Part shown: positions 1-11,996 of the stretch, piece after piece
How the letters are laid out: every line of letters begins with the position of its first letter
Position numbering within the stretch: position 1 is the first letter of the stretch
Source: Kryptolebias marmoratus
Taxonomy: Eukaryota; Chordata; Actinopteri; Cyprinodontiformes; Rivulidae
Reading direction: 5' to 3'
NCBI RefSeq assembly: GCF_001649575.2
Contig: NC_051439.1
Span: forward strand, 13,220,521 to 13,284,520
DNA length: 64,000 bases
Notes under the pieces: generated by a model
The model's input: only the letters and a program-made list of their open reading frames with translations
The model's database searches: none
Told to the model about the DNA's origin: nothing
Program-made: the position numbers and the translations under genes

Positions 1-241
1 GTAATCATCAAAATTAAACGAAATAAACATTTGAAATATATGAGTTTGTATGTAATGTATGAATATAATATACAAGTTTCACTTTTTAAATGGAATTACT
101 GAAATCAATCTACTTTTTCATGATATTCTAATTTTATGACCAGCACCTGTACTTGCGTTGAGATCAAATATATACTATGGTACAGATGGGGCAGAGTGTG
201 GTGGTCCTTCTACCATTCTGACCTGTCCTCTTTTAATCCAG
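1..241 (+). other. ubr1 intron, 3' part
   Basis: AT-rich sequence ending in a pyrimidine tract and CAG at 239-241, directly before the first recognisable ubr1 exon. I see no exon here; an open frame entering from the left is not supported by homology. Confidence 0.7.
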
Positions 242-3200
242 AGTGCTCAGGACAAAGAGAAAGCTGAGAGGAAACGGAAGGCAGAGGCAGCGAAGCTCCA
301 CAGGCAGAAGATTATGGCCCAGATGTCAGCGATGCAGAAGAACTTCATTGAATCAAACAAAATGCTGTATGACAACATGCCGGAGAGCGGGACACAAGGA
401 GAACCTGTTGCGTCTACTGAGAGGTGAGCAGAGCCGTTACAGACTTTCCATCGAGCCTGGGGTTGAAAAGCTACATCAAATTGTTTACATCTCTTTCAGT
501 TGTGCCATGGAGCAGAGGGAACTTTGCATAGCAATCGGGCCTCAAAGAGGCCCCACTCCGGCCGAAAGGGAGGTGCTCACCTGCATCCTTTGTCAGGAGG
601 AGCAGGAGGTGTTGCCTCAGGCTCCAGCCATGGTACTGACTGCGTGCGTCCAAAGGTCCACAGTTTTAACGCAGTGCAGAGGAACGATACCGCCCTACAA
701 AATGGATGGTAATTTCCCAGTAACTGATCGCGATTTACTTTGTGAGAATCCATGCTGTATGTGTGAACGTTTGTCAAACATGTTTATGTTATTGGTCACT
801 CACAGGGTCAGCGTCATATCCCCTCATCATGCCTCCTGAACTTGCTGTGGGGACCCACACTGGGAGCTGTGGACATGTCATGCACGCCACATGTTGGCAG
901 AAGTGAGTAACTTAAAAAAAATTACCAGATAAACTGAGCATCATAGCAGTGGTGCTCCTGGTTTGTAAAGAGCACTTTAACTGTTAAGTTGCTTTTATGC
1001 TCATCATTCACTCCCACCCTTCTTCTTCCCCAGATATTTTGAGGCAGTTCAAAACACCACCAGGAACCGGCTCCACGCTGAGCTGATTGTCGATCTGGAG
1101 AACGGAGAGTACCTGTGTCCTTTGTGCAAGTCTCTATGCAACACTGTGGTGCCTCTCATCCCACTAGAACCACTCACATTTAACTAGTAAGCCTTTTCCT
1201 TCGACCCCAGTCAGTCTGCAATATTAGGTTGTTTAAATGAATGTAAAGAGAGGAACTTTTGTTTCCTTTACAGTGAAAATGCAGAGATAATTGGACAGAA
1301 TTTAACACTGCCTCGCTGGATCCAGGTCCAAACCGCCAGAATTAAAGGACTGAAGTCAGTCACTCAGGATAATGGTAAGAAAAGCTACAGAGCATATAAT
1401 GTAAATAAAACAAATAGCTGATTTGTTTCTTTTCTCCTGTTTTTCTTGCAGACCTTAATGCAGATGCCAGTAGTGGTATTAGCGGCACTGCTGGGCTGTG
1501 TGGTGATGGCCAGGCAGACTTTAGATCCATTCTGTCGTATGGAGTACAAGAACCGTGAGTGAAAACATCAGCTCCTTCACTTTTACTCAAGCACGACTCC
1601 GTAGCATATCCCAATGAATAATCTGCTTTTGGTTCTTAGGAGAAGGTTCTCAGACAGCATTGCAGAGATGCTGGTTGTGTGCGCCACCACAGTCCACAGA
1701 GTGGGATTAAAGACCGCTCCCAACGAGCTCTGCCCTCACGTGCCCCTTATGGCCTGGAACACGTGTGCTTTTACCATTCAGGCCATAGGTGCGTAAAGAC
1801 TCGGCTGCCTTTGTCGTGTTTTCATCGGTTTATGTGTACATTTAATAAAACGTGTTTGCTTGTCTTCACAGAAAACATCTTGCAGGAGGAGGACAAGCCA
1901 CTGTTTGGATCCTTGCAGAACAGACAGGTTGGATACCACTTACTTGAAAACATAAATGTTAAAATAATTTGTGTGAATACGGAGGGGTATTTTTGAATTT
2001 ATTTCTCTTTTTTTTTTAGATTGCAGGTCTGAAGGCGATTGTTCAGTTTGCAGCATCGCAGAGACTTAAGAGCTCCCAGGCAGTTATCCAGAGGCACTTC
2101 GCAGACATGATGGCGGGTATGTCGGCCAACAAATGGATGCTCAGTGTCTGGGACGGGTAACAAAATCTATTAGAATATCGGCACCAGTCCCAAAATGGAT
2201 GATTCCAAAGTATTGAAAATGTCCAGGAGAAAAGGATGTTTTTGTTACATATATAAAACATCACACTACTGTCCACTAATGATAACAAAGCTGCTGGGGT
2301 AAGACAATTTGATTTATAAGTTTGTTTACATTCATTACACCAGAGTCCACTCACCCCACATCTGTTTGGCTTTGATATTATACCGAAACAATACTTCAGA
2401 TGTCTGTAATCCCAGCACACACATTGGGTGAGCTACAAATTAGATTTTCTGCTCTCAGTTATAGAAAAGTACTAATGAGAGAGTATCAGAAATTATAAGA
2501 TCTCAACAATGCCTTTCCCTACTCTTTAAGTATGCATCGTATAATGCTTAGTCTGCTAATAATTGTGTAGTTTTCTTATCACCAAAGTTGTGATGTCTTC
2601 TCAGTTTTGCTCCCCGTCGTGAGCAGAAAAAACACACCTTCTATCCTGGAAGTGGACTTCTTCCATCTTCTGGTAGGTCTTTCCTCATAAAAAAATATGA
2701 TTTTCTTATTTTATTTGTGCTTAACCTTTTATTTAAACTAAACTTAGCAGGTGATGTAAACAGTTAAAAGGAACACCAAAAATAAGGGCTAAAAATGAAT
2801 CTTACAGTACAAATATATAATCAGTTCTGTTTTGACTGCATGAAAATCTCCACGATGACAAACCTAACCATCTGGTGTCATTATTTGTCAGGTGGGACTG
2901 GTGTTGTCTGTACCGTCACTCTATCAAGAGGAAGGAGTGGACTTACAGCCGTCTGCTATAAGTTCTGCCTTCAACAACCTGTACATCTTCCACCTGGTCA
3001 CCATGGCTCACATGTTGCAGGTCCTCTTGACGTCTGAAGGTACTGTCATTAAAGAGAACCTCTGACATAGTTTGATCCAACAATATGACTCTTATCTGTT
3101 CACAGAAGCAGTTCTAAAGCTAAAGCTGGAATCAACACAAAATGAGAGGGATTCTGTTGATTTTTAAATAATGCTTTCATTCATTTCTTCCAGATTTCCC

Positions 3201-6200
3201 TGCTGTGGGGGATGAAGAGGAGACGGAGGAGGCGAGATCAGCAGCAGAGTTGTACACAACCGTGTTACAGCACACCGGAAGGTACAGGCCTTTTCTTATC
3301 AGCCCATTAATTATCTGCAAAAACACAAGACCTGCGTCATCTTATTAATTTCAGTGAACCTGTTAATCATTCTCTTTTTCCCTGTTTTTCATCTCTTTGC
3401 ATAAAAAGGACTGAAAATAAAAACACAAAAACAGAAAAGTCTCCTACAGAAGCACTGAATGGGTCGCCCGTGCTGTTTTTGATCTGCATTTTGAAGCTAA
3501 AAATTTTAAATCCTAAATATAATATGGTTTCATTTGTAAATATGTTTACTGTTTTGTTGGTATTGTTTTATCTGTTTTAAATAAGATGCAACTCAATGAA
3601 GAAAGAAACAAATTTAACAAATGATGTCTGACACAAAAATGACCTTTTTTGTGTGTATTTTAAGATACCCCTAGAAATCAGATTCTTTCTTTTTAAAAGA
3701 GCTCATTTAATATTTGTCTTTTGGATATCCATGAGAGCTGCCCAAATATGTAAAAATAAAGAAGAAACAAAACAAATTCAAGCAAATGAGTTAGTTTTGA
3801 ATAAATTTGTATTGTCTCAGTTCCTCTTCTGTATTGTAAAATCTGCGTCGTCAGAAGCTAGAGCAAAAATTTCAGAATGAATATAACAAGAAAGGTTTCA
3901 GGAGTAAGCATACTAAAGAAAATGATTATTGAACACACAAAAATAAATCTAGCACACCCCAAGGATCTGGCTTCTTTGCATCAAATGCTTAAAAAACTGT
4001 TTGCTTTTCAGGCTGAATCCAGATTTGTCCGGCAGCTCTGTGGCACAGAGAGTGAAGATGGGAATCGAACCCTTTCTGCGCAATGCCGCTCTGTTTTTCA
4101 ACTGTCTCACAGGAGTGCATCCCCCAGAGGAGCTTTTTAGTACGCCCGGTACGTCAAACTGCAAATGTCACGTCTTTTTCACGTACAAGAAGTACTCAGG
4201 CTGATGTTCTTTGTCACAGTTACCCCTCAAGGACACATGGAGGCGCTGTGCAGTTACTTGGCGCTGCCTTTCAATGTATTCCAGCTCTTCCAGAACTACA
4301 GGGACATTATTTCTCCTCTTCTTCAGAGGTAAATTAAAATACTCATGCAACTAATGCAACTGTAAGAATGGACAGTTTTGTAACCGTAAAGGTTTTGTTT
4401 TACTCAGGTGGTGTGGAAGCCCAGTTATAACCAAAGCCCTGAAAGGCCAAACCCAGATATTCAGGTTGGAGCTTTATTTCTGCTCCTGCTTTGATTTGTA
4501 ATACCCTCCTCTAGTAGTCACTGATTTAATGAACTCTTCCCACAGATATCCAAGGAGAAGGAATCGTTTGATTGATCTTCCTGAGGACTACAGCGCTCTC
4601 CTCAATAAAGCCAGCCATTTTCAGTAGGCGACTAAAGTCCTTTTCAATCCACTGAATTTCAGGCTGCTGTAGATGTTCAACCTTTCTGACTCGTCTGCCT
4701 TCAGGTGTCCAAAATCTACAGACGACGAGAGAAAGCATCCGACTCTTTGCCTGGTGTGCGGGGCCATGCTGTGCTCGCAGAGCACCTGCTGCCTCAGCCA
4801 GCTGGACGGGGAGGATGTGGGAGCATGCACGGCCCACGCTGCTACCTGTGGTGCTGGAGTGGGCCTGTTCCTCAGGTCGGTCAGCCACTCTGCATATTAA
4901 ACATTAGCCGAGTTGTTTATAGCTCCAAAATCAGAGCTAAGGGTGATTAACGTTCTTCTGTGTGTTTGATAATAACAGGATAAGAGAATGTGAAATAGTC
5001 CTGATGGCAAGTAAGACTCGAGGAAGCACGTACCCAGCTCCCTACTTAGATGATTACGGGGAGACCGACCCTCATCTTGGGTAAGAATATATTCTCTTCT
5101 TCAATCGCTTGTTTTGCTTTTGACCCCATCATTTAAAAACGATTGTGATGCAGGTAACAGACATAATCAAGTACTTTGTTTTTGTCTCTGTATCTTTGCT
5201 ATGTAAGCCTGCTCAGTTCCCCTAAAAAATGTACAGAAACAATTTGGACAGGTTTTGGTATTTTAGCTAGAACACCTTTTGGTTATCGTTAGTACATAAC
5301 TTATAGGGATGTTGAGGCTTGACTTGCAGTTTTTACTTTTGTCTTTTCATATTTACTGTATGTTTCAAGTAAGAATCAGCCAAAACATGCATTCTTACTC
5401 TCCCATAAGCAACAAACTATGATACAATGTGGGTTTTGATTCGTTTTTATTAAAAACAACATAAACCTTTTCAGCTGTTTGAGGTGCAGTGTTTTATTTG
5501 ATCAAACAAAACAGACTCCTCTTCACTCCATGTTTGTATCAGTGAGCCTTTGCTGCTAATGAACCTATTATTAGTTAATAGTTTTTCTTCCTTGGACCAT
5601 ATTTAATACGTCCTGATCACCTCAGACTGGAAACATCCCAAAAGGGCTGCAGTCACAGAGATGCTATGATCCAACTGCAGTTTTGAAAAATTAATTACTC
5701 AAATCACCATTCAAGCTCTTTTTTTCCAGCTTCCAGCACATCAATGTCCAAATAAAATAAAATAGAAGCAGCAGAATGAGATAGAAGAGAAGTCTTGGAT
5801 TCTGGACAGATGAGAGCAAGGAACGACTGGAATGACCTTGATCAGAACACCTTAGGGGTCTAGGAGGAGTTTTAGGGCTTCAAAGTTTACTGATGTGGGG
5901 GGATGATGTTGATCAAAAGGAGGAGTTTAATTTCAATCCTCAATATGATCACAGGGGTGATATATAGTTCTTGAGTTTTGGACTAGCTGTATAATAAAAA
6001 GGGAGTCTTGGTTTAAACGGGAATAAAGAAGTAGCAGTTACTTTATTTTAGGCCAAATTGTATTTTAATGCACAAGATGAGGTATTTCTGTGGTTCTTGA
6101 CTTGAAGACAAATCACTATCTTTAGGTTTTAATCATGAAATCAACTTCTAAACTTCTAAACTTGTACCAAACTCCTTTTGTTTGTGCTTGTATTACAATG

Positions 6201-6434
6201 TAGGGAACAGTCACACGTGTGCATCGTCACTACCATATGGTGCCAAAATCATAAGAATATATGTATCATGATCTCTGCTTTTTCTGTTTCAGAAGAGGCA
6301 ATCCGCTGCACCTTTGTCCCGAGCGCTACAGGAAGCTGAACCAGCTGTGGCAGCAGCACTGCATCCTGGAAGAAATCGCCCGCAGCCTGGAGGTGGTCAA
6401 CGTTATGTTTGCCTTTGAGTGGCAGATGGTGTGA
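242..6434 (+). CDS. ubr1: ubr1, E3 ubiquitin-protein ligase UBR1 (N-recognin), C-terminal 19 exons; 5' part outside window
   Basis: Exons read from splice sites and continuous phase: 242-423, 500-708, 806-902, 1034-1186, 1274-1374, 1452-1554, 1640-1788, 1872-1927, 2020-2116, 2605-2672, 2892-3039, 3194-3281, 4012-4148, 4220-4328, 4408-4464, 4546-4623, 4705-4875, 4979-5080, 6293-6434 (TGA). They encode about 748 residues, roughly 43% of a ~1,750-residue UBR1. UBR1 recognises destabilising N-terminal residues and ubiquitinates the protein with an E2 partner. The N-terminal UBR box is not in this window. Visible are a charged helical stretch ([12 protein letters not shown]), the RING-H2 region (CILCQ, then SCGHVMH and CPLC) and the C-terminal autoinhibitory cysteine-rich domain (CLVCG, GACTAH, CGAGVG). 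The ending (YGETDP, RGNPLHL, QQHCI, EEIA) fits UBR1 better than UBR2, judged from remembered sequences. The frame is intact. It converges on prph2l. Confidence 0.95.
5081..6292 (+). other. last ubr1 intron, 1.2 kb
   Basis: The intron begins with GTAAGA after the codon pair for LG and ends TTCTGTTTCAG. It is AT-rich, with no coding match and no repeat that I can name. Confidence 0.75.
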
Positions 6435-8085
6435 TCATCGCTCCAGCCGGGGCGGCCAGGAGGTTATGAGAACAGCCATAAAAAGAAAAACAACAACAAC
6501 AACAAAAAAAAAAACAGTTCTTTTCTCAGTTCAGTGCTCCCGAGGCACGCTCACATTTGACATATTCCTACAATCAAAAAGAGGCCGAGCCCTCCCAGAG
6601 AGCTGGAGCAGTCAGAGACGTGAAATATTAAAGGGTGATTGATGAAAACGTAACCCAAGTCGCCTTGTTTCAGTTTGATTGCCTGCGGTAAGGGCGAGTG
6701 ATGGTTTCAAATAAAATCGAACGTTGAATACCCTCTTTAACATGCATCTGTTTTTAGTTTCTGGATTTGAATTTTCGGCATTCTGCATCATGTTTAATAA
6801 TTCTGATTTGTTTATTCGGTTGTGTTTTGGAGGGCAGGTCTGAGCATGGTCAGAAATCTGATGTTTTACTTCTGCCTCTTAGCTGTATACATGTTCTAAG
6901 TTATAGATGTGTAACCTGCTGTCAACTTTACTCATGTATAAACAAATACATAGTGAATAAAACCTATATAAATCAAACTTTATATTTGTCTGCATTCAGA
7001 TTCAGCATTTTAAAAGATACTCAGTCGATTCCTGCTGTAGATGTGCAGCCTTTTTACCCACAGAATTAAAAACCACGCATATTTAGTTAAAAATCTCCAG
7101 TAACTGACTTAATCCTTTTGCTAGAAGGCACTTAACATAAAATGTATACAAGAAATGTAAAGAAAATGTACTTGTTTAACAGGAATTTTGGTTTGATTTT
7201 TCAGTTTCTCTGTTTCTTTGCCATTACGACAAAAGTGAATATTTGATTTGCTTTTTGTGTTTGGCAGTACTACACAACTTCCAGGCTGTATTAATACAAA
7301 ACACAAGCCATGTACTGAACTCTTGTTCCAGTTCACTGAACGGGAATCATATTAACCTATGTAAATAATAGACGTGTTTCTTGTACAATAAAGAAATGGT
7401 CACTGTATCTGACTCGCATCGTAAATTAGTTTTAACGCTGGGAGGATGTAAGGAAGTGTAATTGTGTACTTGTTGTAAAACCTCATGAGACCGAGGCAAC
7501 AAGATATCAGGAAACAGTTTTACAGTACAGATAAAAACAAATGTACTACGCTGTGATGTTTACAACCCAAAAGGAAATTTTATGGGGAGACTTGTTCAAG
7601 TCATAAAATCTTAAAACAAAACCCACAAAGCCTGATATTCCACTAAGGCTGCATTGTTTTCCACACTCAGACTTCTCACTTTTCATTTCTGACCATAGTG
7701 ATCCAAATAAAAACCAAGCATCATCAAATTTACTTTTATTGTTTAGTTTATTTACTGACAAATAATTAAATAAAATATTTTATTTTTGATTTTAGTTATC
7801 TTTTATATAAAAAAGTTCACTCATCTTACACCGACACATACTTTAGTAAAAAAAAAAAACAAGTTTCGTTTTAAATTTCAGCTCTTTTGAAGTGGTCATG
7901 TTGCCCAAGTTAAAAATGATAGCAAATAGGGACAAACTGGTTTTTTTTTTTAATCCATAGAAATCTGGAAGCAACTTTTACTCAATAATTTCAGTTGTTT
8001 TGTGCCATCATTTAAATCCATTTTTTTATAGCCAAATGAGTTTTTGCAATGCTTCAGTGAGGTTTTCGTTTGGCTCTGAGAAAGT
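6435..8085. other. Convergent 3' ends of ubr1 and prph2l
   Basis: This stretch holds the 3' UTR of ubr1 and, on the other strand, the 3' UTR of prph2l. Plus-strand AATAAA signals lie at 6710-6715, 6956-6961 and 7387-7392. Several TTTATT hexamers at about 7735-7792 read as AATAAA on the minus strand and could end prph2l. Which sites are used cannot be told from sequence. The open frames here have no recognisable homology. Confidence 0.55.
6710..6715 (+). terminator. Candidate poly(A) signal of ubr1
   Basis: AATAAA about 275 bases after the ubr1 stop codon. Further copies at 6956 and 7387 could give longer 3' UTRs. Confidence 0.4.
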
Positions 8086-11000
8086 TCAACTGGCTTCTGT
8101 TTTCTGTTTTGGAGGAACGTTGTCTGGTCCGTAGTGAGCCTTGGACGTGGACGGGACGTCGATGTTGGGGTCTCCGTTGTCGCCCCCGCCTATCTGGTTG
8201 CTCTTGCCGAGGTTCTTGATGACGTTCAGGTTGGTGCGGGCGGTTTCCATGAGGCCGTTCTCCAGCAGCCAGCCCTCAGAGTCAGAGTTGGGGTCGCCCT
8301 GTCTCAGCACATTCTCCAGGGAGGTCTGGAGGTAACGAACCCCCGTCAGCACGGACAGCTGGAACAAGAAGGGGACATCACTGAGACAAATCCACACATA
8401 TCAGGATGCAAAAGGCTGGCTCTAGAGCAGGGGTGGCCAATCCTGCCCTGGAAAAGTATGTCTCCACCAGCTTTGCACATCTACAGCCTGAAATTGTGGC
8501 TCATTCTGTTTTAGAAAATAGTTCAAACTCAGTCAGTTTGGATAGAGAGTGTCTGTGAACAATAATTTTCAGGTCTTGCCACAGATTCTTAGTTGGATTT
8601 AGGTCTGGAGTTTGATTGGTCCATTCTAACACATGAATAGGCTTTAATCTAAACCAGTGGTCTCCAGTCCTGGCCCTCGAGGGCCACTATCCTGCATGTT
8701 TTACTTTCCCTGCTCCAACACACCTGATTCAGTGGTTTAATTACCTCTTCATGTTCTGCAGAAGCCATTGATTTAAATCAGGTGTGCTGGAGCAGAGAAA
8801 CAAGTCCAAAAAGGCAGGATAGTGGCCCTCGAGAACCAGGATTGGCCACTTCAAATCAGGGGTGGAAATTAGCACCCGCCACCGGCCAAATGCGGGTAAA
8901 TATTTGAAGTGGCGGGTGAATTTGATCAACACACATGCCACTGTGGCGGGTTGGCAATTTGAACAGAAAAGATGTTATTTGTCCTCTTGACATATAGGGG
9001 GCAGTAATGTGCTCGAGATGCTGCTGTTACGTCGAGCCGCGTTCCCCCATCAGATATGGTCCCCCTGCGTCTCCGTGCCGCGTACGTGGCAAAAAGCGTG
9101 CGTTCATGTTCAACGCTTGTAACCGCCGCGCTGTGCTTGCGCTGCAAGGCAACTACGGAGACCGTGAAAGGTCAAACAACTTGTTTTGGCGAAGTTAACC
9201 CACTGTTTTGCTAGCGTGATAGACAGACAGACAGACTCTGTTATGGACAATGTAGACAATTTGTGGACAAAAACAATTAATAATTAAAATAAATAATGAC
9301 TTGTCTATTAACAGAATTGTTGGGACAAATATTTCTCATTAAAAAAACAAAAAAACATTCTTTTAGGAATTAAATGTGCTAATAATATCATAATACAGAG
9401 GAATAAACACAGTTAAGGACTTGTTGGTAAATTATTTTTGTCCCATGTTATAGAGGGGGAACCGATTATTTCAGACGGCTGAAATATTTGGTTCCCCCGT
9501 GGTAACTTTTGCAAAAAAACAACAAATGTCTCCAAATTCACAGGACTTGTTGTCCACCAGCCACTATGGCTGGTGGACAAAATTTTTAATTTCCACCCCT
9601 GCTTCAAATGCTGTTTTGATGACAAAATGTTCCTCACCTCGAACAACCAGGTAATGAGGACTGTGAGGCCGATGGACTGCAGGATGTGGGTGTAGTACTC
9701 CAGCAGAGTCTGGCGACACCCTTTCATCCACAGGTTGAGCTCCTCGCTCTGGTGCTCGTAGTTGTAGTGGGCAGAGTTGTTGGTGATCTGCTGCTGGATG
9801 CAGGGCCGCGGTGAGTTCAGGTTGCAGCAGCTGAAGGGAACGCCGTCCATCAGGTACTTCCCCTCCACGTTACTCCTCAACCGGCTAAAGAGCAGGCAAA
9901 GGGTTAAAGTTTAGATTCGGCATCTTGACCCTTGAAATGATATTTTAGTCTATTGCAATCAGTCACTATGGCTTTGGTGGTTGCAGATGATCAAACAGTT
10001 GCATCTTTTATTGTACAATATATATTAATATTGCTGTTACTCAGTCAATTTTACTGATATCGACCTGAAATTCGGTGTGGTAATAGCTGACACTGACCCC
10101 CGACACATATTCTAAATGCTAAAAGATTGAGCTAGATCTTGGTTTTAAATTTTGCCTTTTACTATTTGGAATATATTCTGTTTGCGAAATACCTCATGAA
10201 CTACTGGACATATTTTAATGAAACTTTCAAAGAATAATCACTGAATTTTCGTCTACAAATTATTATCTTTCGGATCCAACCCAATTCAAATACAACTACA
10301 GCCGGATGACCTTAAAAACACAAGAACAGCTCTGATTCTGTCAATTTTACAGATATTGAGCTAAAATTTGGTGTATTTGTAGCTGAAAGTCATTCACAAA
10401 ACACATGTTAAGTGTTCTTCATAGCAAGAAAGTTTTGTTTGAAACTTTAGCACTCACTGCTGGAGTCAACCCTGTTTCTTTGTTAGCAACATATCTTAAA
10501 ATCCACAGAATGGCTTATAATGAAGCATTCAGAAAGTAATAATTGGCTTTGCATGTCTAACCTTTGGAGTCAGTCCAATTCAAGATGGGTGCCACAGCTA
10601 ATCAACATTAGATGGTGCTTTAGATTTCTGCATTCCTTCTAAAGGTGGTATAATGTGCCTAAAATATACAGTTTATAAAATCAATCTTATTTTACTTGAC
10701 ATTGTCCTAATGGTGCACGGCTTTTGTTTTTTTAGAATTATGACCTTTTTACAGAGTGATTCCTCTTTTGTGCACATTTTGCATGTTTGACTTACTATTG
10801 GAATCATCTTTTATTATTGCGTCATTCTATACTCACTCTATGACTTCTTTTTTGGACATATCCAGGTAGCGGTTGCTGACCCACTGAATCTGAAACCAGT
10901 CCCTGTAGCCGTTGTTTCCGCAGCACTGGAACTCTATCTGCAGCATGTCCACCGTGCGCTTCAGGAAGCAGCGCCCTGGCGTGTCTGTGTCCTTATAAAA

Positions 11001-11417
11001 CCTCATGGCCTGCGTCAGCCCCAGGTTCAGAGACTCCTCGAGCTCCCAGTGCATGCTGTAGCACATCAGAGCCCCCACCAGCACGCAGAAGGTAAAGAAG
11101 AAGGTGCACACGGTGTAGGGCAGCATGATCAGCTTCCAGCGCAGGAACTTAGTTGTATCCACACAGTCATAGCAGATCTTCCCACCCAGAAAGTTGATGG
11201 CACAGGCGATGAGACCAACAGCTATCAGCATGTTGGGTACATACTGGACGTCCCTCTCAGCCATAACCTCCCCTCGCTTGTTGATCTCCACCTTGAGGAA
11301 GATCCCCAGGCTGAACAGGATGGCCCCTGTGACCACCGAGATCCAGTTGAGGATCCACAGCACCTGGGCCAGCTTGTCCCTCTTGGTTTTGCTGAACTTC
11401 ACTTTTAAAACAGCCAT
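8086..11417 (-). CDS. prph2l: Peripherin-2-like photoreceptor tetraspanin (CRDS2 / ROM family)
   Basis: Three exons on the minus strand: 11417-10837, 9884-9638 and 8358-8086 (TGA), with phases that join cleanly to 366 residues. Peripherin-type tetraspanins shape the rims of photoreceptor outer-segment discs. Four hydrophobic segments lie at about 18-42, 62-83, 100-121 and 259-281. The large second loop has the CCG motif (165-167), DTDTPGRC with Cys150 (the residue used for intermolecular disulfides in PRPH2) and an NNS glycosylation sequon at Asn229. Numbering matches human PRPH2 through the loop. The N-terminus (MAVLKVKF...KTKRDKLAQ), NFLGGKICYDC and the tail with LGKSNQI followed by DPNI match my memory of chicken CRDS2 better than PRPH2 itself. 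The start ATG has A at -3 and G at +4. Intron 2 holds transposons. Confidence 0.93.
8423..8654. mobile_element. DNA-transposon remnant, possibly Tc1/mariner-like, in prph2l intron 2
   Basis: Contains the phrase around 8560-8640 (TCTTGCCACAGATTCTTAG and CCATTCTAACACATGAATAG) that I recognise as a common teleost interspersed repeat, probably the antisense of a Tc1-like element. It starts with a hAT-like end (CAGGGGTGGCCAATCCTG) at 8428, so it may be a composite. No intact transposase frame is present. Confidence 0.45.
8655..8850. mobile_element. Palindromic hAT-like MITE in prph2l intron 2
   Basis: The left arm begins CAGTGGTCTCCAGTCCTGGC and runs through CTCGAGGGCCACTATCCTGC. The right arm carries the inverted match, AGGATAGTGGCCCTCGAGAA, ending GGCCACT. 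The arms pair over roughly 45 bases with mismatches. No coding capacity is present. This end type is common in fish hAT-derived MITEs. Confidence 0.65.
8857..9601. mobile_element. Non-autonomous hAT element, 745 bp, with 8-bp target duplication
   Basis: Perfect 14-bp terminal inverted repeats, CAGGGGTGGAAATT at 8857-8870 and AATTTCCACCCCTG at 9588-9601. The element is flanked by identical 8-bp copies of CTTCAAAT at 8849-8856 and 9602-9609, the target-site length of hAT transposons. Further inverted segments lie inside (CCGCCACC near 8877, CCACCAGCC near 9554). It holds no transposase frame, so it would need one in trans. It sits in intron 2 of prph2l, directly beside another hAT-like palindrome. 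Confidence 0.85.
9900..10030. other. prph2l intron 1, part next to exon 2
   Basis: AT-rich intron sequence. I see no exon in it. Confidence 0.5.
10031..10640 (+). repeat. Dispersed repeat family, two partial units in tandem (prph2l intron 1)
   Basis: Two degraded units in plus orientation. Each contains the family landmarks: CTCATGAACTACTGGAC or its variant, TTTTAATGAAACTTTC, CCAATTCAA, and TCAATTTTACAGATATTGAG followed by a GTAGCTGA-like segment. The second unit ends near TTCAAGATGGGTGCCACAGC. Confidence 0.7.
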
Positions 11418-11437
11418 AATCTGACTGAGCCAGAGTG

Positions 11438-11443
11438 GGATTA
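11438..11443 (-). promoter_or_regulatory. CRX/OTX-type site just upstream of the prph2l start
   Basis: GGATTA on the plus strand, TAATCC on the gene's strand, about 20 bases upstream of the ATG. CRX and OTX2 bind TAATCC and drive photoreceptor genes. A hexamer occurs often by chance, so this is only suggestive. Confidence 0.3.
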
Positions 11444-11972
11444 AAGGTGGGAGACAGGTTGAGCTCTGAAAAGGAACAATTTATCCTGCAGGGGGTGTGG
11501 GGGACCAAGGGGAGGGGGTTTGGGTACACGATTCCCTGAAGGTCCTCTCATAAGCAGCTCAGTCTGATAGCGATAGTTTGGACGCTGCATTATGGCTGCA
11601 AGAGTACAAAAAAAACAAAACAGGAAATTCTCAAATTGATATATTTATAAGAATAGACAATCAGCTAAAACAATGCACTGATATTTGGCAAATCAAAAAC
11701 ATGCAATTCTGTTCAAAAAGCTTAATAACCAACTTCCTTTTAAATCCAGAGATTAGGGGCTACACAAAAACTTTAAATCCAAGAGTATTATTGTACTCAC
11801 CTCTGTGTTTTCAGCATCCACCTGTAACACCTGACATCCCTCTCATATTTAACTTAGTTTTCTTGGTGGCATGTTCAAAATCAGCCCTGAGAGACACGAG
11901 TGGTCATAGTGACACAGACAGCACAAAAGCAGCTACGGAGTGAGATGAGTAACTAAGACCTGACCCTCCTGC

Positions 11973-11996
11973 TAATCCCCTTTAATCATTAATCAG
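11973..11996 (-). promoter_or_regulatory. Cluster of K50-homeodomain (CRX/OTX-like) sites upstream of prph2l
   Basis: TAATCC at 11973-11978 is followed within 20 bases by two TAATCA cores (11983-11995). The cluster lies about 555 bases upstream of the prph2l ATG. This density of TAATC cores is what photoreceptor enhancers often show. Function is inferred. Confidence 0.3.

Noticed and set aside
243..839. 198-codon plus-strand frame at the left edge
   Set aside because: It reads through introns of ubr1; only the part inside exon 500-708 is real coding sequence.
242..6434. Calling the ligase ubr2 because PRPH2-type genes neighbour UBR2 in mammals
   Set aside because: The C-terminal motifs (DDERKHP, YPAPYL, YGETDP, QQHCI, EEIA) agree with UBR1 as I remember it and differ from the corresponding UBR2 text.
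8134..8514. 126-codon plus-strand frame
   Set aside because: Antisense shadow of prph2l exon 3 running into a repeat.
8086..11417. Calling the tetraspanin prph2 itself or rom1
   Set aside because: The N-terminus, the NFLGGKICYDC segment and the GKSNQ...DPNI tail fit the CRDS2-type paralogue better. A tree would be decisive.
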